NCBI GenBank assembly: GCA_036825755.1
Contig: DAISXR010000029.1
Location: 1 to 34,068 of the forward strand
Direction: 5' to 3'
DNA length: 34,068 nt
Source of the DNA: JAJFTV01 sp036825755
Lineage (GTDB): Bacteria; Chloroflexota; Anaerolineae; Anaerolineales; Anaerolineaceae
Position numbers and translations under genes: made by a program. The notes under the pieces were generated by a model. It had not been told where the DNA came from, ran no database searches, and saw nothing but the letters and a program-made list of their open reading frames with translations. Positions 1 through 8,345 of this stretch are shown here, in pieces (within the stretch, counting starts at the first letter, position 1; each line of letters opens with the position of its first letter).

Positions 1-1013
1 GGAATATAAATTCCGAAAATGAAACGTAGTTGAAGTGAAAATGGGGTGATAACCAACGCCAGAGAGATGACCACCCAGGTAATCAAAAGCTTTTTACACG
101 GGGAAATTTCGCGATCCTTCACCGTGATAAAGATTTCGAACGCCGCGAGGAGAATGACCGGTGATAAAGATACCAGCAAGTCCCTTATGGGGACCCCAGG
201 GGTCACATTTTGCCTATTCCATTGCCTCAGAAATGGATCCTGTAAAATCTGCCAGTACTGCACCAGTACAACCAACCCCGCACCCAATAAAATGGACAGC
301 ACCGGGAACAAATTAATCTTCCGTTCGTCGAACCATCTCCATCCTTCGCGCGCAGCCGCGACAACACCTGCAATGACCGCTGCAAACGGCATGATGATTC
401 CCAGCGATATACCCAGAATCCACAGCACCGCCAGGTTTTTTCCGCCTCTGATTTCAGTTCGCGTCAGAATGGCCAGCAGAAGCGCCATACCCAGAATAAA
501 ATGCGGATTTGAAAATGAAGACAGAAATGGATACGCTTCTGCCACCCAGAAATCGCTTGTAACCTGACCAAAAAGGATGAAAATCCAGCCCAAGCCGGAT
601 CCAAAACAAATTAAGGCGGTACAAAGGGCAAATTGTTTTCCTTTGAGGTCAATCACCTTTTCCAGAAACTCTGTCAATGCGATCAGAAACAATATCGTGG
701 ATAGAATTCGCGCCAGATGAAAAACCGTCCAAAGTGGTAAATGAAGCCATCGGGCGATATGCCCCAGAAAAATATAAAATTCGAATAAAAAGGCACCCTG
801 TGTATGATTGGCGGTAAATGGGAGAGTAAACAGCCATTCACCCTGATATCCTTCATACATTTTTGCCAAATAGGTGTTTCCATCCAGCGGGTTGATCAGA
901 AATCCGCCAAATTCATTCCCGATCCCTGCCAACTTTGGGGCAACAAGATACGGCAAAGAAATTATAATTAGCAAAATACTGCCAATCAGAACCACTGCTT
1001 GTCGATTATTCAT
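1..1013 (-). CDS. Polytopic membrane protein, N-terminal part (partial at left edge)
   Basis: The minus strand stays open from an ATG at 1013 to the window edge, giving 337 codons of a very hydrophobic protein. A first membrane segment lies at about residues 7-27. It is followed by a soluble stretch with NPLDGNTYLAKM (41-52) and then many more predicted helices. This Asp-Gly-Asn-x-Tyr-Leu-Ala-Lys-Met stretch after helix 1 is familiar to me from large Chloroflexota membrane proteins, some resembling GT-C/family 39 glycosyltransferases, but the activity is not established and the C-terminus is missing. An in-frame ATG at 1037 would add eight residues. Neither start has a strong ribosome-binding site; AGAAG lies a few bases before the 1013 start. 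The gene diverges from the zinc-ribbon gene at 1116. Being coding is well supported, the function is not. Confidence 0.75.
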   Translation of the reverse strand, partial: MNNRQAVVLIGSILLIIISLPYLVAPKLAGIGNEFGGFLINPLDGNTYLAKMYEGYQGEWLFTLPFTANHTQGAFLFEFYIFLGHIARWLHLPLWTVFHLARILSTILFLIALTEFLEKVIDLKGKQFALCTALICFGSGLGWIFILFGQVTSDFWVAEAYPFLSSFSNPHFILGMALLLAILTRTEIRGGKNLAVLWILGISLGIIMPFAAVIAGVVAAAREGWRWFDERKINLFPVLSILLGAGLVVLVQYWQILQDPFLRQWNRQNVTPGVPIRDLLVSLSPVILLAAFEIFITVKDREISPCKKLLITWVVISLALVITPFSLQLRFIFGIYI

Positions 1014-1115
1014 AGGAATGCTTCTGACAGTATACATAGATTTTCATAAATCAGCAATTTTTTCAAGCAATCTTTTCACTCTCCTTCATCGATCAGTTTC
1101 AGGAAAGGATTCTCT

Positions 1116-1817
1116 ATGAACCAGGCCTTTCATCTCTACCAGCTTCAAAAAGTAGATACTCAAATCGGGCGTATTCAGGCTCGTATAGACGAAATTGACG
1201 CGATCATCGCCCGGGATGAACGGATTGTCAGTGCAGAGAATGGGATCCATAAGGCACGTCTTGAACTCGAAAAACTGCGCAAAACCTTGCGTGAATATGA
1301 AGAAACCGGCCGGTCAATCCGCCTTGAAATTGAGACCAATGAAGCCTCCATGTATTCTGGAAAGATCAGAAACCCGAAAGAGCTATCTGATCTTCAAAGC
1401 AAAGTCAATTCGGATAAGAAAAAACGGGATCAAAATGAAGACGCTCAGATAGAGGGGATGCTGAAGATCGAAACCCAGGAAGCTTTGATAAACTCATTGA
1501 CAGACCAGCTACACCTAGTCCAATCCGAGGTAGCAACCTCGCAATCCTTGTTACTGGGTGAAAAATCGCAACTGCAGAAACAGAAGGAAACTTTGGAGGT
1601 GGAGCGTTCTGCAAAACTCACCTCCATCCCCAAAGATCAGGTGGAAACCTATCTTCGCTTGATGAAACAAAAACGCGGAACAGCGGTCGCAAAAGTCGAT
1701 GACCGCACCTGTGAAGCCTGTGGCGCACCGCTGACCGCCGGTGAATGGCAAACCGTCCGGTCATCGGCTGGATTATCGTTTTGTTCTACCTGTGGGCGGA
1801 TTTTGTATGCAAACTGA
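1116..1817 (+). CDS. Coiled-coil protein with C-terminal C4 zinc ribbon (CT398/FlaC-like)
   Basis: A 233-residue protein. Residues 1-180 are charged, heptad-like helices forming a probable long coiled-coil hairpin. The turn region contains SGKIRNPKELSDLQ (about 81-94), which matches the conserved hairpin segment of CT398-type proteins. The C-terminus carries a zinc ribbon with Cys199, Cys202, Cys223 and Cys226, corresponding to Pfam zf-RING_7. AGGAAAGGA lies 6 bases before the ATG and supports this start. Family members are widespread but poorly characterised; nucleic-acid or secretion-related roles have been proposed. The gene stands alone on the plus strand, ends 5 bases from the converging YggT stop and has no obvious partner here. 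Family assignment is firm, biological role unknown. Confidence 0.85.
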   Translation: MNQAFHLYQLQKVDTQIGRIQARIDEIDAIIARDERIVSAENGIHKARLELEKLRKTLREYEETGRSIRLEIETNEASMYSGKIRNPKELSDLQSKVNSDKKKRDQNEDAQIEGMLKIETQEALINSLTDQLHLVQSEVATSQSLLLGEKSQLQKQKETLEVERSAKLTSIPKDQVETYLRLMKQKRGTAVAKVDDRTCEACGAPLTAGEWQTVRSSAGLSFCSTCGRILYAN

Positions 1818-1822
1818 TCGGG

Positions 1823-2089
1823 CTAGAAAATCGCCCGTAAAATGTTGATCAGGATGATCTCAATCAACTGAACAGCCAGAATCAACACAAAAGGACTGAA
1901 ATCAATCCCCTGCATGGAGGGTAAAATGCGGCGAATCGGATTGAGCATGGGCTCGATAATTCGATTGACAGTTTGACGGATCGGGTGAAACGGCGACATG
2001 AAGTACGAAAGAACCACATAGACGATCACCAGTAAAGAGATGATTTTTACCACGATATCGACAATATTAATCAGTACAGTGATCATCAT
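1823..2089 (-). CDS. YggT family membrane protein
   Basis: An 88-residue protein with two hydrophobic segments, one at the N-terminus and one at the C-terminus. Between them is a short polar stretch with FHPIRQTVNRIIEPMLNPIRRILP, whose proline/arginine pattern is typical of the YggT family. The frame could begin at 2104, but GAGAGGG lies just before the ATG at 2089, so I place the start there; 2086 is equally possible. It is the last gene of a minus-strand run and follows the YggS-type gene by 22 bases. The yggS-yggT order is conserved in many bacteria. YggT proteins have been linked to osmotic tolerance and membrane organisation, but no molecular function is settled. Confidence 0.85.
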   Translation of the reverse strand: MMITVLINIVDIVVKIISLLVIVYVVLSYFMSPFHPIRQTVNRIIEPMLNPIRRILPSMQGIDFSPFVLILAVQLIEIILINILRAIF

Positions 2090-2111
2090 AAGTCCCTCTC
2101 TCAATTTCCTA

Positions 2112-2843
2112 TCACAGACGCGGGCCTAAAATCGCCTGTCCGATACGGATCATGGTGGCGCCTTCCAGGATGGCAGCCTCAAAATCACCACTGGTTCCCA
2201 TTGAAAGTTCTGCCCAGTTTCTTTCAGGGAAATTTTTCTTAAGAAATTCGCGTAATCTGAACAATTTTGAGAAAAACTGGCGGGATTCTGCAGGATCGGC
2301 TTCCAGGGGCGGCATGGTCATGAGGCCACGCACATCCAGATGAGAATACTGCAGGATTTTTTCTACATCACCCAGCAGACTGCCCCAGCGATCTTCATCA
2401 GACGCATCCCAACCGTGTTTACTCTCTTCACCGCCCACATTGAACTGCAGCAATACCGGAAGCTTTTTGCTTGCCAACCCTAATGCCCTGTCCAATTTAA
2501 CTGCAAGCTCCTGGCTGTCGAGTGAATGGAGGTAATGAAACCGATCCACAACCAGCTTGATTTTTCTGCTTTGCAGATGGCCAATCATATGCCAGCGAAT
2601 TTGCTGATCGGCTGCAAAAGCATCCAGTTTTTCGACAGCCTGTTCTGGATAATTTTCGCCGAAATGACAGATCCCTACCGCTCTGGCTGCCTGGACCATA
2701 CTGACAGGTTGTTTTTTGCTGACGACTACCAGTAAAATATCTTCAAATCGGCGTCCGGATTGTTCAGCGGAACGGCGGATCTTTTCAGAAATCCGGTCAA
2801 GATTATGGGCAATTTGTGTCTCGAGATCGCGTTGTTCAGTCAT
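2112..2843 (-). CDS. YggS/PROSC-type pyridoxal 5'-phosphate homeostasis protein
   Basis: 243 residues, the usual length of this single-domain alanine-racemase-like TIM-barrel family. The PLP-binding lysine is in VVVSKKQP (Lys43). Other family hallmarks are HFGENYPEQAVEK (the HxGENY motif), WHMIGHLQSRK, VNVGGEESKHG-like QFNVGGEESKHGW, and the C-terminal SMGTSGDFEAAI and MIRIGQAILG, which bind the cofactor phosphate. The protein carries and distributes PLP in the cytoplasm and affects amino-acid and keto-acid balance; no catalytic activity is established. It lies 9 bases after pgeF and 22 bases before yggT, an order seen widely in bacteria, so the three are probably co-transcribed. Confidence 0.95.
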   Translation of the reverse strand: MTEQRDLETQIAHNLDRISEKIRRSAEQSGRRFEDILLVVVSKKQPVSMVQAARAVGICHFGENYPEQAVEKLDAFAADQQIRWHMIGHLQSRKIKLVVDRFHYLHSLDSQELAVKLDRALGLASKKLPVLLQFNVGGEESKHGWDASDEDRWGSLLGDVEKILQYSHLDVRGLMTMPPLEADPAESRQFFSKLFRLREFLKKNFPERNWAELSMGTSGDFEAAILEGATMIRIGQAILGPRL

Positions 2844-2852
2844 ATCGCCTAA

Positions 2853-3632
2853 TTATAATGCCAGTAACGCTCCATACCGCCCTGTTGCGCCGTGATCACC
2901 GCGGTGTGAGAACCAGTCAGTGGTATTGCAGGCGGTGCAGACACCTGACATTTCAACCTGCGTGACACCCGCCTCCAGAAGTTGATGCCGGTTGGCTTCC
3001 TGCAAATTAAGGAAGGTTTTGCCATCCATACGTTTCAAAAAGGCTTCTCCATTGGGTGACAGACCGCTCAAGACCTGCTCGATAACGTCTTCGCGTATCT
3101 CATAGTGATCCACACAAATCGACGGTCCAATACCTGCCAGAATATTTTCCGGTTTACTTCCGTAGACCTCGCCCATTTTCACAATCGTCTTGAAAACGAT
3201 TTTCTTTACCGTACCCGGCCAACCGGCGTGGATCAACCCCGCCACACGCTCCACAGGATCATACACATAGATTGGAACGCAATCTGCAAACCGCATAAAC
3301 AGGGTGATGTCCGGATTATTCGTTAGAATGGCATCAGCAGGCAGATGTTCAACATCCAATGGGCGTGGATGATCCGTGCAGACAATCGTGTCGCTGTGCA
3401 CTTGCCAGACGTCATAAAGCGAGTCAACTTTCCGCCCAATCGCGTCAAAAATCCGATTACGATTTTCTACCACGTTTGGTCTGGCGTCGCCGTTGTTGCC
3501 TCCCAAATTCAAAGATTGAAATGGCGCTGGGCTTACTCCTCCATGCCGGAGGAACATGCCATGAGGTAAATGATATTTTGCAAAAGTTTCAAATTGTAAA
3601 TACTGAATGCCGTTGACAGTTTGATGCAGCAT
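2853..3632 (-). CDS. pgeF: Peptidoglycan editing factor PgeF (YfiH/YlmD, purine nucleoside phosphorylase-like fold)
   Basis: 259 residues with the metal ligands expected of the family: His79 in WQVHSD, Cys118 in RFADCVPI and His135 in IHAGWPG. Further conserved blocks are GPSICVDHYEI and the C-terminal CTACNTTDWFSHRGD and GRYGALL. In Escherichia coli YfiH removes mis-incorporated L-Ser from UDP-MurNAc precursors. Related proteins have laccase-like or purine nucleoside phosphorylase activity, so the exact substrate is not certain here. The gene begins directly after the DUF2085 gene and precedes yggS, a frequent arrangement in bacteria. The cell-wall role fits the L,D-transpeptidase encoded upstream in the same run. 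Confidence 0.92.
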   Translation of the reverse strand: MLHQTVNGIQYLQFETFAKYHLPHGMFLRHGGVSPAPFQSLNLGGNNGDARPNVVENRNRIFDAIGRKVDSLYDVWQVHSDTIVCTDHPRPLDVEHLPADAILTNNPDITLFMRFADCVPIYVYDPVERVAGLIHAGWPGTVKKIVFKTIVKMGEVYGSKPENILAGIGPSICVDHYEIREDVIEQVLSGLSPNGEAFLKRMDGKTFLNLQEANRHQLLEAGVTQVEMSGVCTACNTTDWFSHRGDHGATGRYGALLAL

Positions 3633-3633
3633 T

Positions 3634-4641
3634 TTACTTTGTGGGTTCGCTTTCGTTGAGTTGTTGTACGACCATCGCCTTCCGTTTCATGATCTCGTAC
3701 ATATCTGACATAGTTTCTTCCAGCATCGGGAACAGATACCACGCGGTCGTGAAACCAAACAGAAAACCGGTCACAAACCGCAGCACCGGTGTCGATTCTC
3801 GTACCGGTAGCCAGGCAGGCAGAATGGAACTGGCAATGCCGGGTAGTTGTGAAAACCCGTCGATCGCAATGGGGACCATCCCAAAAATGATCCAAATGTA
3901 CCAGGGGATTCCTTTAATCTTTCTGCCGCTGATGAGGAATATCAACGCAAACAGAAACAGCGACGCATACATGGCGATATCCCGTTGGCATAACGCCACT
4001 TTGTATCCAACCTGTTCGTTTCCGAGAAATTTTCGAGCTTCCAGAACATCCGCATCATCCTGGTGTGTGATTTCCTCATAGGTTCTTAAACCCTGAACAT
4101 GCGCCAGGTCACGCGGATAAAACCACTGTTCTCCATAAAGAAAAATCGATCGGAACGCCAGTTGATGGCACAAAGGTTTGTAAATGGTGTATATCAGCTT
4201 TGCCGGCCCGGGCATATTATGCATCATGAAAACGGGCGCCAGAAACGGCAGACCGGTATAAATGAGTAGCAGCACCGAAATCACTGCCATATAATATTTC
4301 GAGAACCACAGCGAAAAACGGTCAGCCCCTGATAGAGTACGCCCGCGGTTCAGGCGAGCCTGATATTTCTTATCTTCCACATCGGTGTAGTGCTGCTGCC
4401 GATCTTTGGCTGCATTCAGCGACACTTTCAGTTCGGGTTCGGTAAAGGGCCAGTGCAGAATATAAGGACCAACCTGAATCACCGGGATTTTTTCGCCAAA
4501 TCGCTCAGATAATTTTGGGTCATAGGCGATGTTAATCTCTACCACCTTGTGGGGAACGTCTGTCTGCATGGCATCCAGCCAAGCGTGGATCTGATGGTAG
4601 TCTTGATTGGCGTCCTTGATGTAAAGTGTAACAACCAGCAT
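3634..4641 (-). CDS. DUF2085 membrane protein with N-terminal glutaredoxin-like (DUF836-type) domain
   Basis: I start it at 4641 (335 residues), because GGAAGGGG lies just before that ATG and the protein then begins with the beta strand MLVVTLYIKD; an upstream in-frame start at 4710 would overlap ccdA. Residues 1-80 look like a small thioredoxin/glutaredoxin fold (LYIKDANQDYHQ, VVEINIAYDP, KIPVIQVGPYIL). The position that usually holds a CxxC is Ala-Asn-Gln-Asp, with no cysteine. The rest is a multi-helix membrane domain with the DUF2085 hallmarks PLCHQLAFRSIFLYG and ALCQRDIAMY. It directly follows ccdA, suggesting a thiol-redox or membrane maturation context. Function unknown. Confidence 0.82.
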   Translation of the reverse strand: MLVVTLYIKDANQDYHQIHAWLDAMQTDVPHKVVEINIAYDPKLSERFGEKIPVIQVGPYILHWPFTEPELKVSLNAAKDRQQHYTDVEDKKYQARLNRGRTLSGADRFSLWFSKYYMAVISVLLLIYTGLPFLAPVFMMHNMPGPAKLIYTIYKPLCHQLAFRSIFLYGEQWFYPRDLAHVQGLRTYEEITHQDDADVLEARKFLGNEQVGYKVALCQRDIAMYASLFLFALIFLISGRKIKGIPWYIWIIFGMVPIAIDGFSQLPGIASSILPAWLPVRESTPVLRFVTGFLFGFTTAWYLFPMLEETMSDMYEIMKRKAMVVQQLNESEPTK

Positions 4642-4654
4642 CGTTTCCCCTTCC

Positions 4655-5371
4655 CTAGTAGCTCGTATTGAATAAAGTGCCAAATCTTGCCAGGGTTTCA
4701 AAGACACCAAAAAACAATAAAACCCCTACCAGTATCATCAGGGCACCCATTCCAATTTCCAGAAAATGAAGCAGTTTTCGATACCTGCGAATGGTTTTTG
4801 TAAACCAACCCACAGCCGCGGCGGCAGCCAGAAAAGGAACCGCCATACCGAGCGAATAGGCTGCCAGCAGCCATACCCCGCTGCTCATCTCGGATTGGTT
4901 CATAGCCAGAACCAATATACTGCCTAAAACCGGTCCTACACACGGTGACCACCCTGCCGAGAAAAAGACACCCATTATGAATGAAGAGATCAATCCCCGA
5001 TTTCGTTCAACACTTGATCGTGGACGGAGGTCAAATTCCAGAAACGATATCCGTATCAGACCGGTCATCTGCAGGCCAAAAACAACCACCACCATCCCGC
5101 CAATTTTTTCGAGCCAGCCACGGGCATCATAAAGCAGATTGCCAACTGCTGAAAAAGCCAAACCCAGGGTGATAAAAACAGCACTGAAACCAAGCACAAA
5201 AAAACTACCGTGTAACACGGACTGAAAATCGATGCTTTCTGTACCAGCCTGCTGGATGGATACGTTTCGCCCTGTAAGATACCCGATATATACCGGAACA
5301 AGGGAAATCACGCACGGTGATAAAAAGGATGCCAGCCCGGCCAGAAAAGCAATACCAAAGGTGATCTCCAT
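4655..5371 (-). CDS. ccdA: CcdA-type cytochrome c biogenesis / thiol-disulfide transmembrane protein
   Basis: 238 residues with six predicted membrane segments, matching the DsbD transmembrane-domain family. The two reactive cysteines are present: Cys20 in FLSPCVISLVP and Cys144 in AGWSPCVGPVLG. Both have the flanking prolines and glycines typical of CcdA. The family moves reducing power from cytoplasmic thioredoxin across the membrane to extracytoplasmic thiol proteins, for example for haem attachment to c-type cytochromes. No extracytoplasmic thioredoxin (ResA/CcmG) or cytochrome gene is next to it. Its immediate neighbour downstream is the glutaredoxin-like/DUF2085 fusion and upstream is the L,D-transpeptidase, whose active-site cysteine could need reduction; that link is only inference. 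Confidence 0.92.
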   Translation of the reverse strand: MEITFGIAFLAGLASFLSPCVISLVPVYIGYLTGRNVSIQQAGTESIDFQSVLHGSFFVLGFSAVFITLGLAFSAVGNLLYDARGWLEKIGGMVVVVFGLQMTGLIRISFLEFDLRPRSSVERNRGLISSFIMGVFFSAGWSPCVGPVLGSILVLAMNQSEMSSGVWLLAAYSLGMAVPFLAAAAAVGWFTKTIRRYRKLLHFLEIGMGALMILVGVLLFFGVFETLARFGTLFNTSY

Positions 5372-5384
5372 TCAATCGCCTGAT

Positions 5385-6470
5385 CTACACCACTTCACGC
5401 ACATCAATAATAGTGCCGCCGGCTCCTGTAATTGTGATATCGCCAGGGAAGTAGTTCACGGTGGGCAATGCCCATCGGAATATCCACTTTGAGTCTTCAG
5501 GGGTCGCGTTCACACACCCGTGCGATCTCATCATACCGAAATCATTATGCCAGAAGGTGGAGTGAATGGCCGCGCCATCCGGATCAAACAGGGTTGTCCA
5601 GCCGATCCCTAAGGTGTCATACCCGGCTCCGGTGGAACCGCCTGCCATGTGGATGGATACTGATTTTCTCCAGGGTAAATGTTCTCCAATCGGGGTTGAC
5701 CATTCATCCACCGGATTTCCGAGATAATCAAATTTTGCGCCAGTGGAAACACGGCAGAAATACACCTCGCGATTGTCTTCATAACACGAAAGTGTCTGGT
5801 GGCTCAGATCGACAACAATTTTTTTGTTTTCAGCCTCGGGATTGATGGGAGCAATTTCCTCCTCAGTGATCGGTCTAAAAGCCTCAGCAGCCGCCCAAAG
5901 GATATCTCCACAGTTGCCATAGCGTTCGTTTACACGATACAGTACCTGTCCCTGGCTGTTTGTATCAATCCCGTCAATCCATAGCACCTGACTGTAATAT
6001 AAGCGTGGGAACTGAATTTCGCGCAGCCAGTAGGAACAGGGCGGCTTATCAGGCTGAATATCCACATAAGGAACCGTGACCTCAGCCCACATACCGTTTC
6101 CTTCAGGGGTCACAGGCAAGGTTTGCAAGGGAGTGTTGGGTTTGTAATAAACAGGTTGAATATTGGGTAAATAACAATACCCATCCGGGGTTTCCACCCA
6201 GCGCTTGTTATACACACCACTAGGCGCTTCGCCCACTACTTCACGCAGCCAGACAACGATGGCGTCTTCATACAGAGTCTGAACCGATTCGCTGTCCGCC
6301 CGGGGTTTGGCGCGCATATTGATCATGCCGCCGGTACAGTTGCGTCCTAACCGCTCCGCATCCGGCCATTCCGTCTGCAACTGACTCCACACCATATTGG
6401 GGCTCAGACTGATGGCGCCGGCCCCAAGCAACGAGTATTCTAAAAACTTCCTTCGCGAAATTTTTTTCAT
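5385..6470 (-). CDS. Tat-exported L,D-transpeptidase (YkuD domain) with SH3-like region
   Basis: 361 residues. The N-terminus SRRKFLEYSLLGAGAIS is a twin-arginine signal (Arg6-Arg7) followed by a hydrophobic stretch. Residues about 40-110 resemble a bacterial SH3-like fold (MINMRAKPRADS, VQTLYEDAIVVWL). The YkuD catalytic domain occupies about 215-355 and starts with KKIVVDLSHQTLSCYED. The catalytic residues are visible: His303 in AAIHSTFWHND and Ser316-His317-Gly318-Cys319. Such enzymes form or remodel peptidoglycan cross-links, or attach proteins to it, outside the membrane. Tat export is less common than Sec export for this family but is regularly seen in Chloroflexota homologues as far as I recall. 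It lies in the nine-gene minus-strand run with pgeF and ccdA. Confidence 0.93.
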   Translation of the reverse strand: MKKISRRKFLEYSLLGAGAISLSPNMVWSQLQTEWPDAERLGRNCTGGMINMRAKPRADSESVQTLYEDAIVVWLREVVGEAPSGVYNKRWVETPDGYCYLPNIQPVYYKPNTPLQTLPVTPEGNGMWAEVTVPYVDIQPDKPPCSYWLREIQFPRLYYSQVLWIDGIDTNSQGQVLYRVNERYGNCGDILWAAAEAFRPITEEEIAPINPEAENKKIVVDLSHQTLSCYEDNREVYFCRVSTGAKFDYLGNPVDEWSTPIGEHLPWRKSVSIHMAGGSTGAGYDTLGIGWTTLFDPDGAAIHSTFWHNDFGMMRSHGCVNATPEDSKWIFRWALPTVNYFPGDITITGAGGTIIDVREVV

Positions 6471-6500
6471 CCTGTTTCCACGTAATCAATCGTATTTTAT

Positions 6501-7205
6501 CTAAAATAACACGAATCCTGCCAGTACAGCCGTCAGAGGTACTGTGATGTTATCAATATCCTTCACCGGAAGTGATTCGACAAGGGTGACCAGCAAACCA
6601 ATCACCAGCACAGGAACCACAATTTCAGAAAATGGCAAAGCCGAACGGTCCGCCACAGAGAAAATTCCTAAAACGACCAGTGAAAAAACAACACCAAACA
6701 AAAACACAGCAACAGATCCTGCCAGGGATTTATTCCGACTCCAGGGGATTTTAACCTTGCCAAATTTACCTCCCACCAGATCTGCCATGCCGTCCCCGCC
6801 ACACATCATCAGTAGTGCGATCATTCCAATCGGGCTGTCTTTCCAAAACAGAATAGTGAGAGCCACAAAAACGATACCGTAGAACAACGGGCCTTTCAGG
6901 ATTTCTCGCCGGTCACCACTGCGAGACATAGCATCTACCGATGCCTTGTCCTGCATGATGCCCAACCCCACCATGGCGAATTGCAATGTGATGAGCAGTG
7001 GAATGATAGCCGCCAGGTATCGGGAAGACACACCGTCTTTAAACAGTAACCAGCATAGGATAAAAATGGGACCGGTACCGATATGAATGATCTTCCGGCT
7101 CACTCGAGCTGAGATCAGCCCTTTATGTGCAAACATATCGACGCCTCTTAGCCAGATGACACAAATAACGGCAGTAATTAAAAAAGCTACAATACTGTTG
7201 AACAT
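6501..7205 (-). CDS. Phytol/dolichol kinase-like, CTP-transferase family membrane protein
   Basis: 234 residues with about seven hydrophobic segments. RKIIHIGTGP (38-47) near the N-terminus, and GGDGMADLVGGKFGKVK with the nearby NKSLAGSVAVF further on, match the conserved blocks of the VTE5/VTE6-dolichol kinase family, which transfers phosphate from CTP (or a nucleotide) to isoprenoid alcohols or alcohol phosphates. In bacteria the substrate is usually unknown; phytol or polyprenol salvage is a reasonable guess. The start lies 7 bases after the smpB stop, so the two genes are co-transcribed. AAAGGA lies about 12 bases upstream, rather far for a ribosome-binding site. Confidence 0.85.
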   Translation of the reverse strand: MFNSIVAFLITAVICVIWLRGVDMFAHKGLISARVSRKIIHIGTGPIFILCWLLFKDGVSSRYLAAIIPLLITLQFAMVGLGIMQDKASVDAMSRSGDRREILKGPLFYGIVFVALTILFWKDSPIGMIALLMMCGGDGMADLVGGKFGKVKIPWSRNKSLAGSVAVFLFGVVFSLVVLGIFSVADRSALPFSEIVVPVLVIGLLVTLVESLPVKDIDNITVPLTAVLAGFVLF

Positions 7206-7212
7206 GGTGGGG

Positions 7213-7662
7213 TCAGATCCTTTGTCTCTCGATGTCGCGTTTCACTTCTCGTTCCGCAATGGCAGCTCGTTTGTCGTAAAGCTTCTTGCCTTTGGCGATG
7301 GCGATCTCCAGCTTGGCTCTTCCATCCTTCAGATACACCCGGGTAGGCACAATGGTTACGCCCTTCAGGCGCACTTCGTCCCACAAAGATCGAATTTCCT
7401 TTTTATGCAGCAGCAAACGCCGTACACGTTTGGGATCATGATTGAACCGGCTGGCTTCCTCATAGGGAGCGATATGCGCATCCACCAACCAGGCCTGCTT
7501 TCCATCCACCGTAATATAGGCTTCTTCGATGCTGACCTTGCCGGCACGGATGGATTTTATCTCGGTACCTCTCAGCTCGAGACCGGCTTCAAAATGCTCC
7601 AGCAAAAAATAGTTAAACTTTGCTTTTCGGTTTTGCGCAATGATTTTGACGTGTTCAGCCAT
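7213..7662 (-). CDS. smpB: SsrA-binding protein SmpB
   Basis: 149 residues, the normal SmpB length. Nearly every conserved block is present: IAQNRKAKFNYFLLEHFEAGLEL-type N-terminus, GTEIKSIRAGKVSI, AYITVDGKQAWLVDAHI, APYEEASRFNHDPKR, RRLLLHKKEI and the basic C-terminal tail KGKKLYDKRAAIAEREVKRDI, which enters the decoding centre. SmpB binds tmRNA and delivers it to ribosomes stalled on broken mRNAs, tagging the unfinished protein for degradation. No tmRNA gene is visible in this window. It is the second gene of the minus-strand run, 24 bases after the SH3 protein gene. There is no clear ribosome-binding site before the ATG. Confidence 0.98.
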   Translation of the reverse strand: MAEHVKIIAQNRKAKFNYFLLEHFEAGLELRGTEIKSIRAGKVSIEEAYITVDGKQAWLVDAHIAPYEEASRFNHDPKRVRRLLLHKKEIRSLWDEVRLKGVTIVPTRVYLKDGRAKLEIAIAKGKKLYDKRAAIAEREVKRDIERQRI

Positions 7663-7686
7663 GAGGAAATCAATTCTTTCTATGTG

Positions 7687-8307
7687 CTAACGCCCTTGCG
7701 TCAGGACGATGACCATCAACAGTAAACCTATCGCGCCCAGCGAGACGATCACCATTCCTACGGGAATGTTCCCTAAGAAACTGCCCGAACTGGCCGTCTC
7801 ATAAGTCGGGATTACCAGTGGAGCGGGCTCGGTAAAGGTCGGCAATCGGGTCGCCTGGGCAGTGACGATGAATTGTGCAGCGAGCGTTGGGTCAATGGTT
7901 GAGGTGACCTGCGGTGTCGGTGTTGAGGGCGGTTCCACCACTGGCAGCGAGCCCGGGGTGAGATTCACAAATGAGGCGTAAACCCACGCGACGCTGCCTT
8001 CTACACCCTGGTACTCCACCTGGATCCAGTCACCGCCGGCAGATTTGCCTTTGGCAGGAAGTTGCTGACCGGCCAACAATACACCGATTTTGTCATAAAA
8101 CATTCCCGGGCCGGATCTGACATTGACAAATGGTTCACCGTCGGAGCGCACTGTCACCATGGGGCCGGTGGATGTACCGGTCACAGTGGGAATGCCCTGT
8201 GTTGCCTGTTGAAGAATTTCGGCTGCACTTGCCACACCCGGGGTGCTGACAAAGGCTATCACCACCAGACATGCCAGCAGCCAAATTCCGAATTTACGAA
8301 AATACAT
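7687..8307 (-). CDS. Secreted/anchored SH3-domain protein with C-terminal membrane helix
   Basis: 206 residues. A Sec signal peptide covers about 1-28 (hydrophobic core LLACLVVIAFVS, likely cleavage after VASA). A bacterial SH3 domain spans about 50-118, with NVRSGPGMFYDKIG and WIQVEYQGVEGSVAWVYASF. A Pro/Thr-rich linker follows, and a hydrophobic helix (about 180-203, VGMVIVSLGAIGLLLMVIVL) ends in QGR, so the protein is probably anchored with the SH3 domain outside. SH3 domains of this type bind cell wall. GGAG six bases before the ATG supports the start. It is the first gene of the nine-gene minus-strand run and is divergent from the gene at 8361, with which it shares a short AT-rich promoter region. 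Confidence 0.88.
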   Translation of the reverse strand: MYFRKFGIWLLACLVVIAFVSTPGVASAAEILQQATQGIPTVTGTSTGPMVTVRSDGEPFVNVRSGPGMFYDKIGVLLAGQQLPAKGKSAGGDWIQVEYQGVEGSVAWVYASFVNLTPGSLPVVEPPSTPTPQVTSTIDPTLAAQFIVTAQATRLPTFTEPAPLVIPTYETASSGSFLGNIPVGMVIVSLGAIGLLLMVIVLTQGR

Positions 8308-8345
8308 TCATACTCCATCACACAGAATCTGGTAAAGATTTATTG

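Noticed and set aside
46..567. 173-codon plus-strand open frame at the left edge
   Set aside because: It lies opposite a continuous minus-strand membrane-protein frame with convincing protein character; the plus-strand translation is Ser/Arg/Ile-rich without any motif.
7087..7725. 212-codon plus-strand open frame
   Set aside because: It runs antisense to smpB and parts of its neighbours, which are unambiguous; no ribosome-binding site or motif supports it.
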